A DNA stretch of 64,000 nt from JAYVFR01 sp043772945 (GCA_043772945.1 JAYVFR010000023.1:1-64000), one strand, 5' to 3'. Counted from the first letter of the stretch, positions 45,049-53,933 are shown. Notes: generated by a model not told the origin, from the sequence alone. Numbers and translations are program-made.

Positions 45049-48000
45049 TTACTTCAAAAACTTATCTAAAATACCTTGTTTTTTTTGTTTAATTAGCTTG
45101 TCAAATTCTTGAGAAGATAATCCATCCGTAAATAGCCTACCTTTAGAATTTTCTAAAGATTCTATTTCTTTTACAATCTTCCCTTGGATTTCTAACGGCG
45201 GAACTGGGATTTTAACTTGGTTTTTTAGATATTCACTATTTAGACTTTTACCAAATACTTTTGCCCCTACACTTTCAGGTAATAGAATATTTGAATTCGT
45301 GAATAATTGGTATAAATATTGATTGGTTAAGCTATCATTTTTTGGAATCAGTCCAGCTATTGCCTCGTTTGTGTATAAATCTTGTCCTGCAATTGCTGTT
45401 TTACCAATAGAAAGTTTAAAGCTTACTAAAGTCGTATCCTTTGGAATTAATTTTACATTTGACTTTGAAACACCTTCATCAGATATTTTTTCTTTAGTTG
45501 TTGTAATAATCTGACCTTTCATTTCTGAAATCGAAACCCATAAATTTTCACCTTCAAAATATTGATTTATTGCACGCGATGGTGTACCACCAATTAAAAC
45601 ATCACAAGCTTCGCCTAATTTAATCATCGGGTATTTGCTTACAACCTCTACGCTTCCAACGACTTTCTTTGGGGTCAAGCTAATAGCTTTGTTAAAGCTG
45701 GTTCCCGTGAAATCAAGAAGGTTTGTAAGTGAGTGATAACTGCAATGTTTAGCTAGGGTTTCTGGTAGTTCTTGAATTTGTTCATTTTTAATAAAATTCT
45801 GGCGAATATAATAACTAATTTTTGTTTCATCATTCCTGTCTTTGGGGTTAAACATTATTGTGTTGATGTCATGAATAGTGTCTCCGCCATAATAGTGTAT
45901 TCCTTCACTACCCTTTGATCCACTCCACTCATAACCTACAAACTTCTTTCGATCTTTGGTCTCAGTTGGGCATCTTACGATCAAAACTGGCTTTGGGTTT
46001 GAGAAAGCGAGAACAAAGTAATACAATTTGTCTTTTTCAATGTCTTGGAGATACGTGGTGAAATTACTGTTATATTTTCGTTTTTTATCAGTGCTTAACT
46101 TATCAAAACTCACTTTATATTCTGTAAATATTTCCGTTTCTAAAAGTTCTTTGGTTGGTTTAACGTTCAAAAGGGTTAAATAATCTTCATGGTTATAATC
46201 ATTGTGCTCGCAGTAGTTTTTGATTAGAATATTATCTTCAAAATCTTCGTTTGTAATTTGATTATCAAAAAAACTTTCTACCCTATCCTTGTAATGTTCT
46301 TCGATTTCAGGTCTTTCTTTTTTTCGTTCTAGATATATAATTAATGTGTTTGTGCCAGTTTTACCAAAAGTACTTGGCGGAAGTTCTACAATTGAAATAA
46401 AATTAAAATATCTAAGGAGAATTTGGCGGGTTTGGATACTGACTTTATCAGTATTTGTTAGGATTGTATTTGGGATTACGATTCCTGCAATTCCACCTTT
46501 ATTAAGGAGCTGCTTTGCTCGCTCTAAAAAGAAGTTTTGGATGTCGTCATTGGTATTTATGTCTGAAACGGTTTTTGTTAGTTCATATTTATCACGCTCC
46601 TCGACTGGGATAGTGGTTAAAAACTCCTTAACAGCAAAGGGCGGATTGGCAATTAAAATATCAAAACTCTCTTCCTTGATTTTAGGATTTTCAATTAATG
46701 CATCACTATCAACAATATTCACACCATCAAAACCATACATAAAAGCACTAACTTTAGCCACTTTAGCAAGTCTATCTTCTTTCTCTATACCATAGATTTC
46801 TTTATAAAAACTGGTGGGATTTTGCCCGTTATTTTTAGCAATTTGTTCAATTTGACTAGCATATTCGGTTAAAAAATGTCCCGACCCGCAGGCGTAATCA
46901 ATTACCTTCAATGGTTCTATATTTTGTCTAACCATACTTTCAAGTGGAAGCGACATCAGGATAAATTTACAAATAGGAACTGGGGTAAAATACTGACCCT
47001 CCGACTGCTTGACCCCATTATCAAGGAAAAACTCGAACATATCTCCTAAAAATTGATTCTGCTCTTTAGTTTTGAGTCTCAATGACTGCCACATTTGAGT
47101 AACCTCTAAAATTATTTTTACGTTTTTATTAAAACCTTCTTTGTTTTTAACCCCAATAAATCCAAAATTATTATCGTTATAAAATTTTAACTTTTTAAAT
47201 AGCTCTTCGATTGTGTTTCTAGTTGCGTTTTTCTTATTTTTATATGCCCAGAATGCTCCCTCGATCTCTCCATTACTAACATAAGTTATTTCTTGCTCTA
47301 AATATTTCTCCATTCCCACCTTGTAGAGTTCCTGAAGCCTATCTATAAAATCGTAATAATTATCATAGGCTATTCCTTTCCAATAAAATTTTAAATCTGT
47401 TGGGTTCTGAGTTTCATCAACAATTTTACACAAAAATAGATTTACAAGTATTTCAAAAGCATTTTCTTTCCTAGATACATTATATTTTCGCAAAATTGTA
47501 GCAAATTGATTGTATTTGCCTTTTTTATCAGCGTTTGTTATAATTCTTGTGTCATCTGACAGAGTATATTTATCTTTACCAATTTGGTAAGGTTGCACAT
47601 TATCTTCAAAAATACCACTCTCTGTAAATTCTAAATTATAAGTTTGTTGCCACACTCTAAATCTTTCCTTTACATTTTTAGCTCTTAAATAGCTTTCAAG
47701 GTTAGTATTTTCATCTAATATTTTTTGATTATCTTTATGAGATATAACTTTTTGATCTACTATTATTTGATTAAGCTCTGAATTTAGACTACAGGCGTAT
47801 AAACAAACATATTTTACATCTTTTTCTTGCTCAATATAGCTAAATAGTTGATCGCCATCGTTTAGTGTTTTCTTCCAAGCGTTCTCAAATTCTTTGCCAG
47901 CTGTTTTGCATTCAATTATCAAGAGTGGTTTATTATTTTGATCTCTCACAAACACATCTGCCCTACCACCGCTTGCACCATGACCTAATTTCCACTTAGG

Positions 48001-48300
48001 TTCCAACTCAATATGCTCGGGTTTGTACCCTTTTTCAAATAGACGATTAACGCATTCAAATACTACAAAGTTTTCATCACTACTAAAATTAGTTGTAAAT
48101 TCACCGTTCACAATAAAACGCTGATCGGTTGGGTAAATTAACTTTTGATTATCAAAATCAACCTTTAAATAGGCTCCAGTTGTAAAATTTTTAATCCATA
48201 TTTTTGCATCTTCATCAGAATCGAAATTCAGGGTTTTTAGTAAATCGGGTAACGTTTTTTTGTTGAGCATACATAAAATTAATCCAAAATCCTCCGCCAT
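45049..48300 (-). CDS. Single-chain restriction-modification enzyme: PDDEXK nuclease, N6-adenine methylase and HsdS-type specificity domain
   Basis: 1083 aa (alternative start M11 at 48270). Domains in order: nuclease (about 40-260) with D115 in GGRADVFV and E130-x-K132 in LLIIECKTAG; a helical connector; an HsdM-like gamma-class methylase (about 400-700) with motif I VIDYACGSGHF near 468 and NPPF near 550; and one HsdS target-recognition half (about 895-1075, starting MIKLGEACDVLIGGTPSR). This is a type IIG-like or fused type I R-M-S enzyme, cutting and methylating with one polypeptide. No helicase/translocase motor is visible. It heads an operon with the ApeA-like gene. Confidence 0.88.
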   Translation of the reverse strand: MAEDFGLILCMLNKKTLPDLLKTLNFDSDEDAKIWIKNFTTGAYLKVDFDNQKLIYPTDQRFIVNGEFTTNFSSDENFVVFECVNRLFEKGYKPEHIELEPKWKLGHGASGGRADVFVRDQNNKPLLIIECKTAGKEFENAWKKTLNDGDQLFSYIEQEKDVKYVCLYACSLNSELNQIIVDQKVISHKDNQKILDENTNLESYLRAKNVKERFRVWQQTYNLEFTESGIFEDNVQPYQIGKDKYTLSDDTRIITNADKKGKYNQFATILRKYNVSRKENAFEILVNLFLCKIVDETQNPTDLKFYWKGIAYDNYYDFIDRLQELYKVGMEKYLEQEITYVSNGEIEGAFWAYKNKKNATRNTIEELFKKLKFYNDNNFGFIGVKNKEGFNKNVKIILEVTQMWQSLRLKTKEQNQFLGDMFEFFLDNGVKQSEGQYFTPVPICKFILMSLPLESMVRQNIEPLKVIDYACGSGHFLTEYASQIEQIAKNNGQNPTSFYKEIYGIEKEDRLAKVAKVSAFMYGFDGVNIVDSDALIENPKIKEESFDILIANPPFAVKEFLTTIPVEERDKYELTKTVSDINTNDDIQNFFLERAKQLLNKGGIAGIVIPNTILTNTDKVSIQTRQILLRYFNFISIVELPPSTFGKTGTNTLIIYLERKKERPEIEEHYKDRVESFFDNQITNEDFEDNILIKNYCEHNDYNHEDYLTLLNVKPTKELLETEIFTEYKVSFDKLSTDKKRKYNSNFTTYLQDIEKDKLYYFVLAFSNPKPVLIVRCPTETKDRKKFVGYEWSGSKGSEGIHYYGGDTIHDINTIMFNPKDRNDETKISYYIRQNFIKNEQIQELPETLAKHCSYHSLTNLLDFTGTSFNKAISLTPKKVVGSVEVVSKYPMIKLGEACDVLIGGTPSRAINQYFEGENLWVSISEMKGQIITTTKEKISDEGVSKSNVKLIPKDTTLVSFKLSIGKTAIAGQDLYTNEAIAGLIPKNDSLTNQYLYQLFTNSNILLPESVGAKVFGKSLNSEYLKNQVKIPVPPLEIQGKIVKEIESLENSKGRLFTDGLSSQEFDKLIKQKKQGILDKFLK
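48157..48228. repeat. Partial duplicate, copy 2, within the RMS gene
   Basis: Coding for residues 24-48 of the RMS enzyme; direct-repeat partner of 43633-43704. The pair flanks a 4.5-kb segment containing most of the RMS gene and the HEPN gene. Confidence 0.85.
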
Positions 48301-48400
48301 GTCAATTATATAATAAATTTAATTTCGGTGGTTTCTGGCGTTTTAAAACATAAATTGACTAGACAAAAATATTTAGTATCAAGTAAAAAAACAAATTAAT

Positions 48401-49099
48401 ATGCCAGTGATTATAAAGATCGATAATCTATCTAAAAACTACGGCACCAAAAAGAACTTAATTAAAGCCCTTGGCCCAATTAGCCTTGAGATTAATAAGT
48501 CAGATTTTGTGGTGATTCTGGGTCGCAGTGGGAGTGGTAAGTCAACACTTTTAAATCTAATGGCTGGGCTTGATACTCCAACCGAGGGTAGGATTGTTGT
48601 AAGTCATCAAAACATTACTCATTCTAAATCAGGAACTTTGGCTAAGTACCGCTCTAAAATTGGGATAATTTTTCAGTTTTATAATCTTTTGCCAAATTTG
48701 AATGTAGTTGAAAATATTCAAATGGGAGCTTGGGTTGCGGGAAATAGTGTTGATTCTAAATATCTTGACAAACTCTTGGAGCAATTTGGTTTAACTCATC
48801 GAAGGGGTGCAAATGTTAAAACTCTCTCTGGTGGTGAGAAACAGCGAGTAGCTATAGCTAGGGCACTAATTAATAAGCCGACAATTCTCTTTTGTGATGA
48901 GCCAACAGGAGCTCTTGATACTACTAATGAGAAGCAAGTTGAGTTAATTTTAAAGGAGTTAAATAACGAGGGTTTAACAATTGTGATGGTTACGCATAAT
49001 CCAGAATTTTCTGATTTGGCAAACCAAGTAATTACAATGAAAGACGGTTTGATAATTAGCAATATTTTAAAAACTGTTGAAATAAATAAATCTAACTAA
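48401..49099 (+). CDS. ABC transporter ATP-binding protein (LolD/MacB type)
   Basis: 232 aa. Walker A GRSGSGKSTLLN at about residues 37-48, Q-loop GIIFQFYNLLP, signature LSGGEKQRVAIARAL, Walker B ILFCDEPTGALD, switch VMVTHN. The typical short cytoplasmic ATPase of mechanotransmission exporters. It is 14 nt upstream of its permease gene. Such pairs extrude peptides, lipoproteins or antibiotics, or sense them. Confidence 0.93.
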   Translation: MPVIIKIDNLSKNYGTKKNLIKALGPISLEINKSDFVVILGRSGSGKSTLLNLMAGLDTPTEGRIVVSHQNITHSKSGTLAKYRSKIGIIFQFYNLLPNLNVVENIQMGAWVAGNSVDSKYLDKLLEQFGLTHRRGANVKTLSGGEKQRVAIARALINKPTILFCDEPTGALDTTNEKQVELILKELNNEGLTIVMVTHNPEFSDLANQVITMKDGLIISNILKTVEINKSN

Positions 49100-49113
49100 A
49101 ACAAACTAAAAAT

Positions 49114-50583
49114 ATGACTTCAAAATCTTTTTTGCTTATTCTAAGCAGGCAAATTACTAGTAAATGGGGGCGTACACTTCTTGCTAGTTGTGGGATTATG
49201 ATTGGAATTTGGGCAATTACTCTGACTTCTAGCATTTCAATAGGGCTTTCTGACACTATAATTGAGGCTATAAATTCACAATCAATTGCCAAGCAAATTA
49301 CGCTTAATAAAACCAGTGCAGGTGAAGGTAGTTTCTTTGATTTGAAGGCTCCACCAGTTTTTGTTCCTTTTAGTCGGGAAGAAATTAGCTCTATTAAAAC
49401 TAAATATCCTGAAATTGTAGATATTGGTCCTACTTCGCGAATGAATTTTTTTGTGCAAACTAATTCAAATACTTTAGAACAAATTAAGTGCGTAGAGTTT
49501 GAAAATTCTATAAACTTGTCTATTACTCCTCAAAGCCCTAAACCAAAACTAGAAGATACTAATAAATTAGCTAGTAACTGCAAAAATATTAGTCATAGCT
49601 TTACTGGTTTTGAAGAATTTTATGACGCCAAAAAAAAGAATTGGTACGGTCAAAAAAGCAAACCTGCAATTGGGGAAATTGCTCTCTGTTTTAAATGCGG
49701 AAACACAAATCTGAATCAAATTTTGAAAGTAGAAAAGCCTGAAGATCTTCTAAACAAACAAATTCAAATTGAATTGCAACGGGCTCCAGAATTGTATGAA
49801 ATAGGCAAAAATGTGGACGTAACTAATATTGATAGACCGGCTACTAAAATCAATAAATCTGAAACAATAACTTTAAAAGTAGTGTCAGTAATTGACGATC
49901 GTGAGGCTAGTATTTTTGATGGATCGGCTATTTATTTTGATTACAATTATTTCCAAAAAGCCTTTGAGCTAGCCAGACCAAATGATAATTTTTTGCAATA
50001 CGGATCAATTCAATACAATGTATTTTTGGATAAATACCAAAGTCTGGATAAAACTATAAATAGTTTGCGAGGTGATAAACTTTTAGCCTTTTCTGTAGCC
50101 CAAGAAACCATCAAAGGGGTATCGGTTGCCTTTCAAGTTTTAACAGTTGGGCTTTCGGCTCTTGGATTTATTGCATTAATTGTATCGGTATTTGGGATTA
50201 TAAATGTGATGACAATCTCGGTTTTGGAGCGTCAAAAAGAAATTGGAATTTTAAAATCGCTCGGTGCTAGGAATTTAGACATTTTTGTTATGTTTTTATT
50301 AGAAAGTTCAATTCTTGGTTTGATTGGCTGGATTCTGGGAACTTTGCTGGCTTTCCTTTCAAATCTGGCAATCTCAAAAGTCTTTAAGCTAGTTCTAGAG
50401 AACAACAAAGATTTAAACTCGAGCTTAACGGGCTTGAATATTACTCAATTTAATCCTTCAATTCCTATTTGGCTTGGGTTTGGGACGTTGATTCTAGCCC
50501 TTTTCTTTACTATTATTTCAGGAATTTACCCGTCTTTTAAAGCTAGTCGCCAGAATCCAGTAGACGTCCTACGCTCGGAGTAG
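49114..50583 (+). CDS. MacB/FtsX-type ABC transporter permease
   Basis: 489 aa. One N-terminal helix (about 18-42), a large extracytoplasmic domain (about 45-335) and three C-terminal helices (about 345-480) with the FtsX motif VSVFGIINVMTISVLERQKEIGILKSLGA. The extracytoplasmic part has a CFKCGN pair and an earlier cysteine near residue 128, possibly a metal or disulphide site. It ends SRQNPVDVLRSE. The last 35 bp of the gene are duplicated at 51036-51070 beyond a GIY-YIG cassette. Confidence 0.9.
   Translation: MTSKSFLLILSRQITSKWGRTLLASCGIMIGIWAITLTSSISIGLSDTIIEAINSQSIAKQITLNKTSAGEGSFFDLKAPPVFVPFSREEISSIKTKYPEIVDIGPTSRMNFFVQTNSNTLEQIKCVEFENSINLSITPQSPKPKLEDTNKLASNCKNISHSFTGFEEFYDAKKKNWYGQKSKPAIGEIALCFKCGNTNLNQILKVEKPEDLLNKQIQIELQRAPELYEIGKNVDVTNIDRPATKINKSETITLKVVSVIDDREASIFDGSAIYFDYNYFQKAFELARPNDNFLQYGSIQYNVFLDKYQSLDKTINSLRGDKLLAFSVAQETIKGVSVAFQVLTVGLSALGFIALIVSVFGIINVMTISVLERQKEIGILKSLGARNLDIFVMFLLESSILGLIGWILGTLLAFLSNLAISKVFKLVLENNKDLNSSLTGLNITQFNPSIPIWLGFGTLILALFFTIISGIYPSFKASRQNPVDVLRSE
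50548..50582. repeat. Direct repeat, copy 1: 3' end of the ABC permease gene
   Basis: 35 bp covering the final codons of the permease; 33 of 35 positions match 51036-51070. The two copies bracket the GIY-YIG cassette like attachment-site or target duplications. Confidence 0.85.
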
Positions 50584-50642
50584 AATATTTTTAGCGCTAT
50601 CCTTTACTTGGTGAAATAATTGCTATGCTTCGTTTGGTGTAG

Positions 50643-50669
50643 TGTCATGCCTCGTTTGACGGGGCATCT
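50643..50669. repeat. Palindromic element, left inverted repeat of the GIY-YIG cassette
   Basis: 27 bp beginning TGTCATGCC and ending GGGGCATCT; matches the reverse complement of 50994-51020 at 25 of 27 positions. Each copy is itself a hairpin (ATGCCTCG with CGGGGCAT). Confidence 0.85.
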
Positions 50670-50675
50670 AAAGAA

Positions 50676-50975
50676 TTACAAACATAACCTAGTAGCAAAA
50701 AGGTCTAATAACGTGGGGTTCGTATTTTTAACTAAATCAATCTTCCAGTCATATTTCTAATGTTTAATTTGTTTTTCACGAATAATAATTGATTCTATAT
50801 TTTGACTTTGCTCCCAGTAGACTAATTTTTTGAGATTATATTTAGCAGTATAAGAATCTGGGTTGGTTTTATTTTTATGTTCAAAAATTCTTCGTTCTAA
50901 ATCATTTGTCATTCCAACATAAAGAGGTTTATTGCTATTGTTAGTGATTATATAGGTGTAATAATTTTTAGTCAT
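50676..50975 (-). pseudogene. GIY-YIG endonuclease (URI-type) interrupted by an in-frame stop
   Basis: From ATG 50975 the frame encodes 72 aa: MTKNYYTYIITNNSNKPLYVGMTND carries the GIY-YIG core (YTYII and YVGMT), followed by R28-type RRIFEHK and a catalytic glutamate segment REKQIKH. A TAG then occurs (50757-50759), yet the same frame goes on with KYDWKIDLVKNTNP, the usual continuation of this family after KxxxIK-x-W. One base change (TGG to TAG) would explain the break. Stand-alone proteins of this class are small nucleases often found with repeats. It may still make a truncated protein. Confidence 0.75.
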
Positions 50976-50993
50976 ATAAAATATTTGTTAAGT

Positions 50994-51020
50994 AGATGCC
51001 CCTTCAAGCGAGGCATGACA
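50994..51020. repeat. Palindromic element, right inverted repeat of the GIY-YIG cassette
   Basis: 27 bp, inverted partner of 50643-50669 (25/27). Immediately upstream of the GIY-YIG start codon. Confidence 0.85.
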
Positions 51021-51035
51021 GTAGGATAAGCCATC

Positions 51036-51070
51036 CGCCAGAATCTAGTAGACGTCCTACGTTCGGAGTA
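51036..51070. repeat. Direct repeat, copy 2: second copy of the ABC permease 3' end
   Basis: 33 of 35 positions identical to 50548-50582, including the stop codon region (TAA here, TAG there). It has no coding function at this place. Confidence 0.85.
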
Positions 51071-51214
51071 AAGCTGGGTTTTATCTTTTTCAGTAGAAAA
51101 TAGTAGAGTTACCGCCACTTATAGATTTTACTAAATTTTCAAACTGGTCATGAAATCACAACAAAATTTTTGTTGATATAATTCATTATCAATTTCTAAT
51201 GGATCGATTCTACT

Positions 51215-51838
51215 TTATTTCCCGAGGATTTGTTCGGTTTTGGATTTTTGGTTTGCTTTCCAGAGGTGGTAAAGGGCAGGGGCCAGACTTGCTGCAACCA
51301 TGACTATTAAAATTGGCTCTACGTATTTCTCTAAATGTACTTCTGGGAAAAGCTTTGTTATCCCATACCCAACGACTGGAAGCCCGATTGCCCATAATCC
51401 ACCTCCCATTACGTTGTAGGTTAAAAATGTTTTGTAGTCCATATTCCCAATACCCGCCACCGTAGGTGCAAAGGTTCTGATGATTGGAACAAAGCGGGCT
51501 AGGACGATAGTTTTTTTGCCGTGTTTCTCATAGAAATGTTCTGCTGATGCTAAATGTTTGCGATGGAAAAATACTGAATCTTCTTTAGAAAAAAGCTTGA
51601 CTCCATATTTCTTGCCGATTAAATATCCGAGGCTATCTCCTAAAACAGCAGCAATAAAGCAAAGAATAATTGTAAGCGGAAGGTTAAAAATTCCGAGAGC
51701 TGATAAAACTCCTGCGCTCAGCAAAAGTGTATCTCCTGGTAAAAAGAATCCAATTAACAGTCCACTTTCAGCAAAAATAATGCTAAAAATAATTAAGCTT
51801 CCAAGTACTGGTCCGAGATTGATTAGAATGTTTTCCAT
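51215..51838 (-). CDS. DedA-family (SNARE-associated/VTT) membrane protein
   Basis: 207 aa. The family markers are present: an early ESGLLIGFFLPGDTLLLSAGVL segment (E..G...P.LPGD), the re-entrant GDSLGYLIGKKYG motif, and FVPIIRTFAPTVAGIGNMDYKTFLTYN with the conserved arginine. DedA proteins flip undecaprenyl phosphate or phospholipids and affect membrane energetics. Five or so hydrophobic helices. Transcribed alone on the reverse strand. Confidence 0.93.
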   Translation of the reverse strand: MENILINLGPVLGSLIIFSIIFAESGLLIGFFLPGDTLLLSAGVLSALGIFNLPLTIILCFIAAVLGDSLGYLIGKKYGVKLFSKEDSVFFHRKHLASAEHFYEKHGKKTIVLARFVPIIRTFAPTVAGIGNMDYKTFLTYNVMGGGLWAIGLPVVGYGITKLFPEVHLEKYVEPILIVMVAASLAPALYHLWKANQKSKTEQILGK

Positions 51839-51902
51839 ATTTTATTTAATAAATTAGTTTATGTGAATTTGTGTTAGTTTTCAGTTTGTTTGATAGGTTT
51901 TT

Positions 51903-52925
51903 TTAAGCTTGCCAGAGAGCGAGGCCTATACTTGTTGATAATTGATTAGCAAGAGGGCTAATAACAGGTAGCATTTGAGGATCTATAATTAAGGATCGAA
52001 GAGGGTTTCCGATATAGACCGGCGTTGGAAATCTTTTGAAATAATCAATTAAGCCAACACTATAAACACCTCCTCCTGTAAATACGACTTTACTAGGCTT
52101 TTGTCCAATTTTATTATTTAGTTCAATAAAAGTTGTTAGTTCAGATTTGAGAATTTTGTAGTAATCACTTAAAGCTTTTGGTAGTTTAAATAAATTTACT
52201 AAATGCAAGTCTTTTTTAAATAGTTCTGCAACAGCCTCTTCAACACCAAGGGAAGCGGCTAAATCTTTAGTGATTTGGTTAGCTCCAATTGGAATATGTG
52301 AAGATGATCGTAACTGACTACCTACAATAATGTTAAAAGTCGTTTGATTAGCCCCAATATCAGCTAGTATTGTGTTTCCTGTATCGCCCGTTAGAAGTGA
52401 GCGGACTTGAGAGATTGTTTGATTTTCGAGTGAAATTCCATCTAAATTAATTTGCTCTAGCAGGTTACGGCTGTTATCAATCACAAAATCAGGAAGGGCG
52501 GTGATGCTAACTCGTTGCTTTGAAGTGTACTCGTTAATAGCGCTGTTACTATCAACTAATTTCCAGCTCAAATGAACTTCGTCGGTAGAATATGGCAGGA
52601 AATATTTGGATTGTTTTTCAATTTCAGTTTGAATTTGATTTTTTGACCAAACCGAATCAAAATCCATTGAAGTGACGTAAACATCTTTACTACTAATTCC
52701 CATAATAGTCTTGAGACCAGTAAATTTGTTAACCTCTAGCAATTCCTCAATGATAATTGATAGCTGTTTAAGTTTATTGGAGTGCCAATATGAGCTTAAA
52801 TCGAGAGAGTGAGTGGCTAATCCAAACGTCAATAGTTTATAACCTTCTGGTGTTTGTTTAAGCTCTACAATTTTAATGCTGTAACTTCCGATTTCAAGCC
52901 CTATTGTGGTTTTATCATTGAACAT
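51903..52925 (-). CDS. pilM: Type IV pilus assembly protein PilM
   Basis: 340 aa, standard length. Actin-like ATPase: TTIGLEIGSYSIKIVELKQ at the start (phosphate 1), the IMGISSKDVYV segment, TILADIGANQTTFNIIV (phosphate 2) and VVFTGGGVYSVGLIDYF (adenosine motif). PilM forms the cytoplasmic ring that binds PilN in type IV pilus machines. No PilN, PilO, PilB or pilin lies next to it in this window, so the other pilus genes must be elsewhere. Confidence 0.92.
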   Translation of the reverse strand: MFNDKTTIGLEIGSYSIKIVELKQTPEGYKLLTFGLATHSLDLSSYWHSNKLKQLSIIIEELLEVNKFTGLKTIMGISSKDVYVTSMDFDSVWSKNQIQTEIEKQSKYFLPYSTDEVHLSWKLVDSNSAINEYTSKQRVSITALPDFVIDNSRNLLEQINLDGISLENQTISQVRSLLTGDTGNTILADIGANQTTFNIIVGSQLRSSSHIPIGANQITKDLAASLGVEEAVAELFKKDLHLVNLFKLPKALSDYYKILKSELTTFIELNNKIGQKPSKVVFTGGGVYSVGLIDYFKRFPTPVYIGNPLRSLIIDPQMLPVISPLANQLSTSIGLALWQA

Positions 52926-52953
52926 AAAATTACGGTAAATAAAATTTTTAGTT

Positions 52954-52983
52954 TTGACAATTAGCCAATTATCAGCTTATTAT
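52954..52983 (+). promoter_or_regulatory. Promoter of the SD-bearing gene at 53026
   Basis: TTGACA (52954-52959), 18-bp spacer, TATTAT (52978-52983). It leaves a leader of about 35 nt containing AAGGAGAA before ATG 53026. The first 11 nt, TTGACAATTAG, are the same as in the promoter at 60376-60405. Confidence 0.6.
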
Positions 52984-53025
52984 AATTGAGTTCATTTGTT
53001 TTTAAAAACAAGGAGAAATGTTACA

Positions 53026-53412
53026 ATGGATTTTCCAGAAATTTTTGGTAATTTGTTTGAACCATCTGATGAGGAGTTAATTAAGGGTTACAAAGCGGCT
53101 TGCGAGGATTGGGTTAAAAATAGCTCTCAAGCCCGCAAACTTTTAGGAGTGATTCAAGTACGAATTGCAAGCTTACAAAGCAAATTTAAAAAGCTAGCCG
53201 AAGAAATTACAGAATTAAAAGATGATATTACAAAAAACGGTATCAAGCATGCAAATTATTCTAGAAATAAACAGCAATCAGAAACTCTTCAAACTAAGCA
53301 AAAAAAAGTTTCCGTTCGAATCACAGTCCTCCAGGTAGCCATAGGGGCCTTGAAAACTAAATGTGACAAAATTATCAGAAAAATTCATTGCTTAATTAAT
53401 CCACAATGGTAA
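53026..53412 (+). CDS. Coiled-coil hypothetical protein with strong Shine-Dalgarno site
   Basis: 128 aa from ATG 53026, chosen because AAGGAGAA lies upstream at good spacing; the frame reaches back to a TTG at 52996. Residues about 35-120 are two long helices rich in K, Q, L and E (LQSKFKKLAEEITELKDD, KQKKVSVRITVLQVAIGALKTK), a probable antiparallel coiled coil. No family recognised. Possibly co-transcribed with the next small gene. Confidence 0.55.
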   Translation: MDFPEIFGNLFEPSDEELIKGYKAACEDWVKNSSQARKLLGVIQVRIASLQSKFKKLAEEITELKDDITKNGIKHANYSRNKQQSETLQTKQKKVSVRITVLQVAIGALKTKCDKIIRKIHCLINPQW

Positions 53413-53448
53413 TACGCTCTTAAAATTAAGGATGGCATAATTATAGAC

Positions 53449-53742
53449 GTGCTATATGTCTACGAGCCTCATCAGGATAACAGGGCGGAAACTCATTTCC
53501 ACGCCTACACCGAGGAAGGTAGTGACAATAAATATTGGCATGGTAAAAAACGTGGTACGATACTTTTTGGGTGTCGTAGAAATGATTGCTGGAATGTTGT
53601 TTATTATGATAGGTTTGGAAATATAATTAAAGATTTTAACCTAATTCAAAAGGCTACAAACGGTGATAATATGAGAATTTTTAACAGTGTTTTAAGCACT
53701 TGGCTAAATAATTACGTTCATATGCTCGGTAAGAGGTATTAG
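53449..53742 (+). CDS. Hypothetical protein, GTG start
   Basis: 97 aa from GTG 53449, 36 nt after the preceding gene. Rich in aromatic residues, histidine and tryptophan: ETHFHAYTEEG, KYWHGKKRG, CRRNDCWNVVYYDRFGN. The histidines and the cysteine pair could bind metal. No known family. The AAGGAT upstream is rather far from the start. Confidence 0.45.
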   Translation: MLYVYEPHQDNRAETHFHAYTEEGSDNKYWHGKKRGTILFGCRRNDCWNVVYYDRFGNIIKDFNLIQKATNGDNMRIFNSVLSTWLNNYVHMLGKRY

Positions 53743-53933
53743 CACTTGGCTTAAATTTCCAAAGTTTATCACTTTATCATTTTAGCTATTTGCTTTTAGC
53801 ACTGAATACGATATTTTCGTTCAGATGCTTTTTTTTTGCTTTTTTTTATTTTCAAAAAATCTTCTTTGACAACACTGTTACTTTTAAATAACTTCTATTA
53901 ATTCTAAATTCTATTTGATATTTTTAATAAAAT

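Noticed and set aside
46346..46795. 149-aa + strand ORF opposite the RMS gene
   Set aside because: It is the complement of the methylase domain, whose motifs are intact on the reverse strand.
51210..51395. 61-aa reverse-strand ORF within dedA
   Set aside because: It is an alternative frame of the well-supported DedA gene.
53743..53933. Possible small gene or RNA between 53742 and 53934
   Set aside because: Only T-rich tracts and a TTGACA promoter-like box were seen; no open frame or fold worth calling.
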